From Lepidodermella squamata (lineage: Eukaryota > Gastrotricha): a DNA stretch of 64,000 bases. The stretch spans positions 62,001 to 126,000 of the forward strand of contig JBLDXI010000003.1 of NCBI GenBank assembly GCA_047495785.1. The letters are read 5' to 3'. Positions 33,701 through 44,026 of the stretch are shown here, one piece after another. The translations under genes were made by a program, and so were the position numbers. The notes beneath the pieces are model-generated. The model searched no databases. It saw only the letters and a list, made by a program, of their open reading frames with translations, and was not told the origin of the DNA. The first letter of the stretch is position 1, and every line of letters begins with the position of its first letter.

Positions 33701-36700
33701 TAGCGGCAGCCGAGAACCGTGTACGCATCCGCGTCCTGCAGCGCCACGAGCCGGCGCAGCACCTCGGCGGACGATGATGGCAGCGCGAGGGCTCGCGGCA
33801 GCCCGTACAGCCGCAACAGCGCAAGGTACGACATTTGCCGCGGCTCGGCGACGACGGGCCGCGCGGGCAGCAGGCGCCGCACGCGCACGTAGCCGCTGCG
33901 AACGCCCGAGAACACGGCGCCCAACACCCATGCAACGCTAGACACAATCTACAACGAAAAATAAATATTTTTAAAAATTATTCATAATTATTCACATTTT
34001 TCATAAAAAAAAAACTAAAATTTTCATTCATTTTCATTTATATTTTTTCTTTCGCTTCAAATTCTTTCATCTTAAATTTCACACCTTCGTTATAATCCCA
34101 TGAGAGAAAATATTTCCTTGGAGTGATTTTTATTACAGTCCAAGTTTTTCCGACATTTCGTCGTGACCGCGAGAATGAGAAGGACTCACGATGGGTATAT
34201 AAATGTGCTTATACACTGCATTAAACTAGTAAACAATTGATTTTCTGGATGAAATAAACATTATCGGAATAGCAAAATGCAATAATAAACACGAGCCGTT
34301 AGCGGGCACGCTTCTTCTTCTTCTTCTTCGTATTCTCGTTCTAGTTCTTCTAGCGCGTGTACTAGGCCTAGCTAGCTATTGCTTATGTTTAGGCTGAGTA
34401 ATCGTGGCGCGTTCATAAACACAAATAACGAACGAAAAGCGAGCGAGTAGGAAGGCTGGCTGGCGGCCATCACTCGCCATCGATTGCTTAGAGGGCCGGC
34501 TGTTAGACTCGGCGGCGGCGGCACAATCACAATTTGGTACAGCAATGATACAGCAATGATATGTGTGTTCAACAAAACGAGACTGCGGTGAATTATTTGA
34601 CGTAGTAAATTTCGAATTTATCAAATTAATCAAGAAAATATTCCAGCTAAACTTATTTTCCGGTAAATACAGAAAACAGCTCAGAAATAGGCATTATCAC
34701 TAGAAAAAATTGGAGATGGAACTTTTTCAAACTTGTTTCGGTGAATATTCATACAACTAATAAGTTGAAATTTTGAGAAATTCACGGCCAAATGTCTAGA
34801 AATGTCTAGAATTTCACTTTTATCCAAACTGTTGGTCCATAAAGGATCTCAATAACTAGTAACAAATTTCCAAAAAATACCGGCATAAAGCTTCTTCCAA
34901 GATAAATTCCCAAGAACAGGTCACTATTTCTTAGAATTAAGCTCGAAATTACGGAAATTGCGACTATTCAATATATAAATATTATCGAAAAATTAAAGAT
35001 TGCTACGTACCACTCCGAGAACGAATCGAACTCCGGCGCCGATGCGAGCCAGCAGGACAACGAGCCACAGGCCGAGGGCGGCTAGGAACGCCCAGACTTT
35101 CATGAGAACAGCCGACGCCGCTCCGCCGGCCGACTCGCCGTTCTTCGCCGCGCCCCGCTTCGACCCGGCCCCACCGCCACTGCCACCGCCCGATTTCTTG
35201 CTGCGGTGCGAGCGACTCGTGGTCGTCGTCGCAGTCGCCGCCCGTTGTCGCTGCACAATCACCGACGACGAGTCGTCGTCATCGAGCGTGAGCAGCTCGG
35301 CGTCGTCCAGCTCCGACTCGGCGGCGTCCAGCGACGACGTCTGCGCCAGGCGGCGGTTGCCGCGGCCGCGCGTCTCCGCGTTGAACACAGAGTCGCTGCT
35401 GCTCGCATTCGCCGACCCCGCCGCCCCGCCGCCACTCGCCAAGTCCGCCGGCATGGCCGACACCGCGCCGCTCGTCGTGCTCGAGCGTGTTCGCCGGCTC
35501 TTCGGGTCCAAGTTGCCCACGCTCGCCGGTTTCGCAGTAGTTGTATTAGTAACAGCCTGCTGCTGCACGCTGCTGTTCACGCGCATCGGCTCGACTTTGG
35601 CGACCACGATCGGCTTGCCGTTTCGCGACAGGTTCGAGCGCGACGAGGCGAGCGAGAAATTAGCGTTCGCCAACGAATTCCCCACCACGACGGGCAGCGA
35701 TGGGCTCGGCGGCACCGAACTCGCCGTCTGCACCGGGGCCGGGGTGACAGGCCTCGATTGTTGTTGCTGCTGTTGTTGGCTATTTCGAAAAAAAAACGAA
35801 AAATTAAGCCAAGTCGCGAAAAAGTACATTTCAAAAATTTGAAGAGCAAATTTGAAAAACTGGATTCGAAACCAGAAATTGTAGAACTGCTCTTCAAGTT
35901 CAATGGGGTGACTTTGGCATATCGAAAATCGACGTTGGTAAGGTACAGACCACGTGAGTGGGGTGCCGTTGGATAGACTGAGAAAAGGACCGTCTGGATT
36001 GCTCTATTTACTTAAATATAACTTATTTCGGGGCATGAAACCCAACGGCAATCCAACGGTATCAGAGTTTAATATTTTGGAAATAGGTGTTCACAAGCAT
36101 TATTGTATACCATATTTTTACCATATTTTTGAAAATTGTCAGAAGTAGTTGCAAAATTACTGTAAAATCAAAGGAAATTCTCAAGTTCTTGAATTGAGCC
36201 CAACATGAAAATAATAGAAAATGCATTAAAAATCGACAGAGTTGCTTAGCTGATAGCATACTATAAGCAGTTTTCGAGCCCCTATTAGTAATTTTTGTCA
36301 TAATTTAGGCACCTATGAAGATTTCCAAATTTTCTAAGGACTCGGAAAGACTGAAATCCCAAAAATCCTGAAAATTCAAAATAATATTCTGGAGATGATC
36401 ATAAGAATAAGCTCGCCAACAAAATTATGCTTGATATTAAGAAACCAAAAATTTTAAAATGCTTTTACTGCTTTGAAGCACTGAAAACAACTGTTTGAAT
36501 GAAATCTGGAAAAATTCAAAGTTTGCATTTCCACTAATGTGATCGGATTTCCATTCGGTATCAAATAGCGATCACTTATTGAAATCCTCTTTATAAATTC
36601 TCGTTTAACAGCATTAATGAAGAAGAATATGTACCTGGTAGTTGCAGAATCCAGCGATTTTTTGACAACGTCCGAAAACTTCGGCCTCGCCGCTTCATAC

Positions 36701-37413
36701 GGCGACCACACGTCGTTTTGCGGCGGCGGAGGCGGTGGCAAATTCTCACCCGCCGGCGTCGCAGTCGCGGGCGGGAAAAATCGCTGTTGCTGCTGCTGCT
36801 GCTGCTGGTGATGTTGCGCTTGTTGTTGCTGTTGTTGCTGCTGAACAATCACAGGCTTATTTTTACGCGAAACTCGCGTTTGCTGCGGCTGTTGCTGTTG
36901 GTGATGTTGTTGAATTTGCGGCTGCTGTACCTGTTGCTGAACCTGCTGTTGGTGCTGCTGCAGCTGGGGCTGAGGCGACGTGTCCTCGGCAAAGCTGCGC
37001 AGAGACAACAGCAGAGACGCCGCAATCGGGTTCGTCTCCGAATCGAACCCACCCAGCGACGGTTGTTGCATGGTGTTACTATTACTACCGCCGAACATCA
37101 GATTATCATTGGCCGCGCCGCCGCTGGTTGGCCCGAACAACGGCGCCGAGTAGAACCCAGCCGCCGCCGGAGGGTACGCCCCCGTTATCAAATTTTGCAC
37201 TTGTTGCTGCTGCTGTTGCTGTTGAACATGCTGCTGCACATTTGGCGATGGCACGAAATCAGGCACGGACACGTGAAATGGCTGTTGCTGCTGCTGGTGC
37301 CACATCATCATCATTTGGGCCGCGGCCGGCTGCGACAGCAACGGCGTCTCGCCGAACAACGCAATTTGCTCGCCGAGTTCACGCAGTCGGTCTTCGTTCA
37401 GTTTGCCGTCCAT
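30724..37413 (-). CDS. DNAJC14: DNAJC14-like membrane protein with HPD-less J domain
   Basis: Exons on the minus strand: 37413-36635, 35779-35011, 33948-33640, 32571-31959, 31166-30724; phases agree, 970 residues. Order: Gln-rich N-terminus, low-complexity Ser/Gly region, two hydrophobic spans (VWAFLAALGLWLVVLLA; SSVAWVLGAVF), a J-like domain split by an intron (DAYTVLGCRYDAKQDDI ... LARLLTQNHKKST ... AVFRRVCNDVGSREARQRYD), then the Jiv-type zinc domain (FQCYDCGVVHALVE, CHRCSPAAAYHHAVELNDVW), and a tail ending TKRRKK like human DNAJC14. The family works at the ER in GPCR export and binds viral NS proteins of flaviviruses. The catalytic HPD triad is replaced (LLTQNH). Gln, Ser, Asn and Tyr homopolymers are encoded by triplet repeats. 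Long introns: 31167-31958, 32572-33639 (hAT MITE), 33949-35010, 35780-36634. Confidence 0.85.
32819..33273. mobile_element. Non-autonomous hAT transposon (MITE) in the DNAJC14-like gene
   Basis: Left terminus CAGCGCTTCTCAAAC and right terminus (read inward) CAGGGCTTCTCAACAC form the classic hAT ends. Both sides carry the identical 8-bp target duplication ctgtaggt (32811-32818 and 33274-33281). Just inside the left end is a GC-rich palindrome (gtcgcgacccccgcgggggtcgcg). Length 455 bp, no transposase. It sits in the intron that splits the J-like domain. Confidence 0.93.
34310..34330. repeat. (ctt)n microsatellite
   Basis: About seven triplets in an intron of the DNAJC14-like gene. Confidence 0.8.
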
Positions 37414-39527
37414 TCACGTACTTTGTAGTATCAGTGAGACATTTAATTTAGAGCAGTTGTGATGGAAAATCTCTCGCGATAATCGCAAATCGTGACTAAA
37501 TGCAGGTATAAGATAAAACTCCTACAGAAAATCAGAAAATAATTGCAAAACAGATTATCTCAACCGCTGTGTCAGCACCGATTTTTCCGTATCCACCTAT
37601 AAGACGATTTTATCAACAATTTTTTCGTGCCTTATCCGAATTTGGAAAAAATTAATGAATAAATAACCTAACAAAGAAATCAAGGTTAAAGCAGAATTAA
37701 CTTATTTTGCTTTATCATTGTTTCCAAAAAATTGACAAGCACGCTCGGAGGCAAATGGCACGTGCCCCTTTTTCACTCTTTTTTCCGTTTTTCCAGTACA
37801 AAAATATCAAAAGCAATTAAAAAAGGACTTATCTTCAAAAATCATAACAATAAATCGAAAAAACGGACTTTTATCTCAGGCCATATTTGCGTAACAATTT
37901 TGTAAAGCAACTACATATAGCAAATTTCACATTTGTTCACAGTGAACACCCCCACGATGAAATTCAACTGCATTTTACTCATCAAAAACTTTCGAGAAAT
38001 AAATCGATATTTCTCAAAAAAAACTGGTGAAAATCGATAAGGAAAGTGGGCTTGCCTACTTCAATTTTTTCCTGCGCTCTTCGGCTATGAATATTTCAAA
38101 AGAAAACCCATCAATAACTCGAAAGCACGAAGTAGAAAAGGTTCAAATTCGAAGATCAACTTTAAACGGTTGTTGAAAAATCAGTGCTGGAACACTTCAA
38201 AATGAGACATGATGTGATTTCCGGCGGCGTGAAAATTTGACAAGCAACAAAATGGAAGATCGATGATGACGATGAAGACGGCGAAGATGATAGTGGATGA
38301 AACAAACTGCGATGGATTTATTGATTCGATCGATTTGTCTGATGATTGATTGGCTGTTCGATTGCTCGACTGCAATCTGCGTGGAATACACAAAAACAGC
38401 AATTGTTAGTGATTTTTGTGCGAATGTCTGAAGTGGTCTTAACAAACTTGTATCATCTGTATCATCCTGAGTTACAAGCAATGAATGATCTCTTGTTCCT
38501 GACTTGGCTTATCACTTGGTCCTGCCTGAGTTAAGCCTTAAAGCCTAAACGTGGTTAAGACTTGCAGTAACTCTGCCTGGCGTGCGGTTCTTGCTTTTAT
38601 TAGGTATCACTAATTATCTTTATATTATATCAGACCTAAATGTTAAATAATGGAATGAATGAAAGAAAAATTGCATGGAGAAAATCGCCGCGCGTCTCAC
38701 TTTCTTTACTTCGTACACAATCTTTTTTATTTTTTTATGCGAAGTTGTTGTCAAGAAGTACACAAAGAAGGCCACGTTCGATTTTTTTAGAATTTTTCAG
38801 TTATATTTATATATTTATAGACACGATAAGTTGTTGTTGATGTTGTTATAAGATGATGAAATTGCGGTTAGGAACTATTATGATGTTCACATATGTCCAC
38901 GTGACGTGGTGGTGGCTGACGCAAAAAGGTGGTAGTCGAAAGGCGGTCAAAACGCAACGCAGTCGCCGAACTCAACTGAGCGCACACACACTTACTAGAG
39001 AGAGTGAATTATTAGTGAATGAATAAAAGGCCCCTTACACTAGTCCTTGACTAGGTGAAATGAGCTCGCATCAATTAAGAATTAAGGAAACAACGGACGG
39101 CCTAATTTTACAGTAGCATCAGTATAGTAAGTAAATATAAGCAAGAAATTAGTAACAGTTAAGACCACAAGATACGAGTCCTTTTTAATATCATCTCGAG
39201 CACTTGATACCGACCGATACAGGGAGGGGAGACACTTATCACCTCGACTCATCTTCATCACCAACTCTTCTTCTTCATCTTCATCTTCACTTCTTCTCTT
39301 CTTTACAATCTTGCAGTCTTATTAGTAGTAGTAGTAGTAGTAGTTATTATTTACAAGTTATGCGATTGACCAACCTAAATAACAACATCAAGTCCGGCTT
39401 AAGTTTACAAGATTCCAACGTTCCACAACAGTAACTCACCTCGGCTGCTTGTTTGCGCTAGAAATTTCGGCTAGTGACGTGCGCCGTCCGCCACCTACCA
39501 CCCGCCACCACCAGCTCGCCACCACAC
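37414..39527. other. Intergenic between the DNAJC14-like and hnRNP genes
   Basis: Upstream region of the DNAJC14-like gene followed by the 3' flank of the hnRNP gene, both on the minus strand. AT-rich, with an (agt)n stretch at about 39323-39343. I see no coding exon. The last kilobase may be long 3' UTR. Confidence 0.4.
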
Positions 39528-40785
<1,258 letters not shown>

Positions 40786-40791
40786 TTTTTC

Positions 40792-40802
40792 CTAAACCAA
40801 AC
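40792..40802 (-). promoter_or_regulatory. Splice acceptor 6 nt before the hnRNP ATG
   Basis: Minus-strand ttggtttag is followed by GAAAAA, ATG and immediately a gtgagc donor. If used, the first downstream exon would be 9 nt. Confidence 0.45.
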
Positions 40803-41782
40803 TTAACAAGTTTAAAACCCTAAATAAACAAGAAATAGTATACATACATGGATCAAAAGAATGAAAGAAAAACAGATACAATCGTACTCGAAGATGAATA
40901 TGCGTCATCCACTTACTTGAAAATTGAAATTTCAAATCCGAATGATGACCAATTAATAAAATGAAAGTCGATAGATAACAGGAATGAAAGCCCATTCCCA
41001 ACATCCAGCCAGTATTTAAAACTAATAACAGGTTAGAAAAGACGGACGACTGACCGAGCTAAAAGCACGTGTTCAGACAACACCACATGGCGCCGGGCGC
41101 CGCCGTCTGAACGGTCGTTTTCGACCCAGTGTCACATGACGCAAAGTCCGACTACGGACAATCAAAGAGGTCAATCTCAGCCAAGAGTGACCAATGACCA
41201 ATCAAGGGAGCGGAAAAACAACAAACTGAAAAACAGATTGAGTCCGGAATGCTGCGTTACTCCCCGCCAGTCGTGACACCCCAAAAGACGCCCTGTTTTC
41301 GCGAAAATATGCAAACGACTTTCCAAAATTATGTACGTTGAAAATTATAGGATCAAAACGTTCTGATTGAATATTCAACTGAATTTTATTAAGTGTCTTA
41401 ATCAAATATCCGCTAAAATTTGGGATCCTCAAAGGTTGCCAAAAAAGAGGAAACCGGCTCGCGATTTTTCTTACACGCGATGTCGAGTCGCGCATGGAAG
41501 CGTGTCAATTAATTCCCTATTTCCTTGTTGCATAGTTTTTACCGCCAAATCCGCTTGGATCTCGATACTAGTTTCGGTCATTTTGAGTCATTTTTCCCCG
41601 ACGTCCCGACTTCGAACTAAAAAAAGTGACCCAATAGATCATGAGCGGCAAAAACCGAACAACTCATTGAGGGTGTGTAAACATCGTAATCATTATCATC
41701 ACCTTTCTTGTGTACGCGTTGCTTATTGTATAGGGCAGGCTTCCGCGTTTCTGAACTAGATCTCCTAACTTACGTTCTTAAT
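40803..41782. other. Divergent intergenic region hnRNP/IGBP1
   Basis: About 1 kb with no recognised gene. It is expected to hold promoters of both genes. Confidence 0.45.
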
Positions 41783-41793
41783 GGATTTTTTAG
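41783..41793 (+). promoter_or_regulatory. Splice acceptor 6 nt before IGBP1 ATG
   Basis: atggattttttag is followed by attgtt and the ATG at 41800. Confidence 0.55.
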
Positions 41794-41799
41794 ATTGTT

Positions 41800-42786
41800 A
41801 TGACTGATTCGAAGGAAAGCAATATAGATCTCGGCGCTCTGGATGAGTTGCCTGTTTCAGAAGTTTTCCGTCGCTTATGGCGGTCCTTCGAAGCTACAGA
41901 GAAAGGTTCTAAACCTATTCTCAGTCCCGAAGAATGCGTTGCTTATTGCAAGCGATTAATTCCAACGTTGGACTGGCTCAGTTCTGATGAAGATAAATCA
42001 TCGATGACTCATGAAGATTATTCAACCGGTGAACTTGAGCTGACGCTGCTTCCTTGCCTGATGGCATTTTTCGAGGATAGGTCTTCTGTTTCCGATATTT
42101 CACAACGAAAGAATCTGCTGACTAGAATTATTTTGCTTTATCGCTTTTATTTATCAACCGTCCGACAGCTTCGCCTACCTCTTCCCGATGGAAAGCGTGA
42201 CGAAGAGGAGGAAGAGGAGGAAAGCAAAACCGCCAAATCTCCAGAGTATCTGCGAAATCGAGCGGTTGCTAATTTTCAGTGGCAAAAGACACTGTTCTCG
42301 CGAATTGAAGGACAGTCATCGGTTGAAGAAGATTCAGACGCTCGTCGCAGAGACCGCGCCAAGGATATGCTTTGTTACTGGGTTTATCGGTCTCGCCGCG
42401 AAATTGAACTCGCGACCAAAGAACTGAAACTTCTGTCGATGGGCCCTGGTTCGTCGACCAGTCAGCCTTCCCAGTCACAGCCGCCTGCCTTTGACTTGAA
42501 CATCACAACGCTGCGAAATGTTCGTGACAACCTTAGGCAACACGTTTTCGGCCTCGGCTACCCTAGCGCCCCCACTCTCACGCCCGAAGAGTGGTTTGAT
42601 AACAAGCAAATCGAAGATGCGAAGCACTTGCATGCCCATCCTCCTCCACCGAAGCCTCGCAGTCGGCAGGAGGGTGAAGATACAGACTCAGAGGAGGAAG
42701 AAGACCGTCGTCAGGATAAGATTCGAACGGACGCTTTCAAAGACTCGCATCGCCGTGGTGAAGGAAACACTTATCGCCGTGGTTAA
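41800..42786 (+). CDS. IGBP1: IGBP1 / alpha4 / TAP42 family PP2A regulator
   Basis: Single exon, 328 residues (human 339). Family blocks: LLPCLMAFFEDR and the helical region with RKNLLTRIILLYRFYLSTVRQL, the central Glu-rich segment, DRAKDMLCYWVYRSRREIE, the conserved HVFGLGYPSAPTLTPEEWFD near the end, and an acidic tail ending in DSHRRGEGNTYRRG (human DTHPRGYGNRQNMG). The protein binds the catalytic subunits of PP2A-type phosphatases and stabilises or regulates them, acting in TOR-linked signalling. AATAAA at 42802-42807 is 59 bp before the acceptor used by DNAJC9, so this pair looks like an operon. Confidence 0.95.
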   Translation: MTDSKESNIDLGALDELPVSEVFRRLWRSFEATEKGSKPILSPEECVAYCKRLIPTLDWLSSDEDKSSMTHEDYSTGELELTLLPCLMAFFEDRSSVSDISQRKNLLTRIILLYRFYLSTVRQLRLPLPDGKRDEEEEEEESKTAKSPEYLRNRAVANFQWQKTLFSRIEGQSSVEEDSDARRRDRAKDMLCYWVYRSRREIELATKELKLLSMGPGSSTSQPSQSQPPAFDLNITTLRNVRDNLRQHVFGLGYPSAPTLTPEEWFDNKQIEDAKHLHAHPPPPKPRSRQEGEDTDSEEEEDRRQDKIRTDAFKDSHRRGEGNTYRRG

Positions 42787-42855
42787 ATTGCCATTTTGAA
42801 CAATAAATTGTCTTATTTTATTGTACGCATTTGAGTCTTCATTTACTAAACTATT

Positions 42856-42866
42856 GCCATTTTTAG
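42856..42866 (+). promoter_or_regulatory. Splice acceptor in the IGBP1-DNAJC9 gap
   Basis: ttgccatttttag lies 59 bp after the IGBP1 AATAAA and 22 nt before the DNAJC9 ATG. There is hardly room for a separate promoter. Confidence 0.6.
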
Positions 42867-42888
42867 AATTTTTTACATCTGAATTATT

Positions 42889-43674
42889 ATGCCTCGAACA
42901 ACGCGTCGGAAAGTTCAAATGGAAGCTGATGAAGAGGAGGATGATCAGCATGAATTTAATCCCTACGAAATTCTCGGCCTTGCATCCACTTGCTCAGAGG
43001 CTGAGATTAAGAAGTCTTACCGAATCCTGGCCCTGAAGTGGCACCCGGATCGATCTTCGAATACCGGCTCGGAGGAAGCGACGAAAAAGTTCCAAGAAAT
43101 CTCGAAAGCCTACTCGATTCTCAGCGACCCAGCTCGGCGTAAGCTCTACGACCAAACAGGTTCTATCGATGGGCTGTCAGCCTCGGTCGAGGGCGAAGAA
43201 TGGCTCGATTACTGGCGAGCCCTTTACCCGAAAATCACGATTAAAGACATTCAAGAATTCGAGGCCAAGTACAAGAAGTCGGACGAGGAATTTCAGGATT
43301 TGAAGGCGGCCTACGAGAAGCACAAGGGTGACATGGATCTCATTATGGAGGAAGTCATCCTCGCCAGTCCTGACGATGAGGATCGATTCCGCGACCTGCT
43401 GAACGCCGCCATCGAACGTGGCGAGGTTAAGAAATTCAAGAAATTCAGTGAAGAACCGGCTTCGAAGCGGCAGAAACGGCGAAATGCGGCGTTGAAAGAG
43501 GCGAAAGAAGCCGAAGTTGCGGCCGTCGAGTTGGGCATTGCCGGCAAAACTGACGACGAGCTTCGTGATTTGATCGTAGCGCGATCTCGTAACAATTACG
43601 AGAATATGATGGCCAATTTGGAGGCAAAGTACGCGCCAAAGGCTAAAACTGGCGGTGCCTCAAAGCGAAAATGA
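42889..43674 (+). CDS. DNAJC9: DNAJC9, J-domain histone chaperone
   Basis: Single exon, 261 residues (human 260). The J domain starts NPYEILGLAS, with HPD at 52-54 (LALKWHPDRS) and ends ARRKLYDQTG. It is followed by the DNAJC9-specific helical region (WLDYWRALYPKITIKDIQEF, YKKSDEEFQDLKAAYEKHKG, MDLIMEEVILASPDDEDRF) and a basic C-terminus (ASKRQKRRNAALKEAKEAE). The family binds histones H3-H4 and recruits Hsp70 to them in the nucleus. It starts 102 bp after the stop codon of IGBP1. Confidence 0.96.
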   Translation: MPRTTRRKVQMEADEEEDDQHEFNPYEILGLASTCSEAEIKKSYRILALKWHPDRSSNTGSEEATKKFQEISKAYSILSDPARRKLYDQTGSIDGLSASVEGEEWLDYWRALYPKITIKDIQEFEAKYKKSDEEFQDLKAAYEKHKGDMDLIMEEVILASPDDEDRFRDLLNAAIERGEVKKFKKFSEEPASKRQKRRNAALKEAKEAEVAAVELGIAGKTDDELRDLIVARSRNNYENMMANLEAKYAPKAKTGGASKRK

Positions 43675-43991
43675 GAAACATTGATTCCAGATACATGACC
43701 ATTACCGCAGATTTGCAAAATTGAGCACAAGATTGAGATAATGAATTTTAAGGAATTCAATTCAAAATTCGGATTTCGAAGATTTTTGCAATTTGATATC
43801 GATTTGAATTTGATTCCACCTTAATTTTATGCTCAATTTTTCAAAGTTCTGTGTTATCTCGTCAAAACCGGTTTTGCTTTGAAAAAAATCGAATCTCCTT
43901 TCATAAAAGCGCTTTCTGCTATGTGCGTTTTCTGTTTTATCAACTTCTTATTCGAATTTTTCTTCATAAATCAGCAATTGCTCGAATTTAT
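43675..43991. other. Gap between DNAJC9 and KIF6
   Basis: AT-rich, no canonical AATAAA noticed. It contains gaattcaattcaaaattcgg-like self-similar stretches. No gene. Confidence 0.4.
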
Positions 43992-44003
43992 TTGTCTTTA
44001 TAG
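43992..44003 (+). promoter_or_regulatory. Splice acceptor upstream of KIF6 ATG
   Basis: tttgtctttatag lies 23 nt before the ATG at 44027. A short upstream ATG-initiated frame (ATGAACTGA, 44013) lies between. Confidence 0.5.
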
Positions 44004-44026
44004 GGTCGTTTTATGAACTGAAAAAG

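Noticed and set aside
34993-35976. Long plus-strand open frames opposite the DNAJC14-like exon 2, and similar antisense frames at 36718-37451, 32161-32640 and 6751-7392
   Set aside because: They mirror GC-rich, low-complexity exons on the other strand and show only Arg/Leu-rich shadow composition.
35930-36065. Partial inverted repeat ccgttggat ... atccaacgg in the DNAJC14-like intron 1
   Set aside because: Short match without defined ends or target duplication; may be chance.
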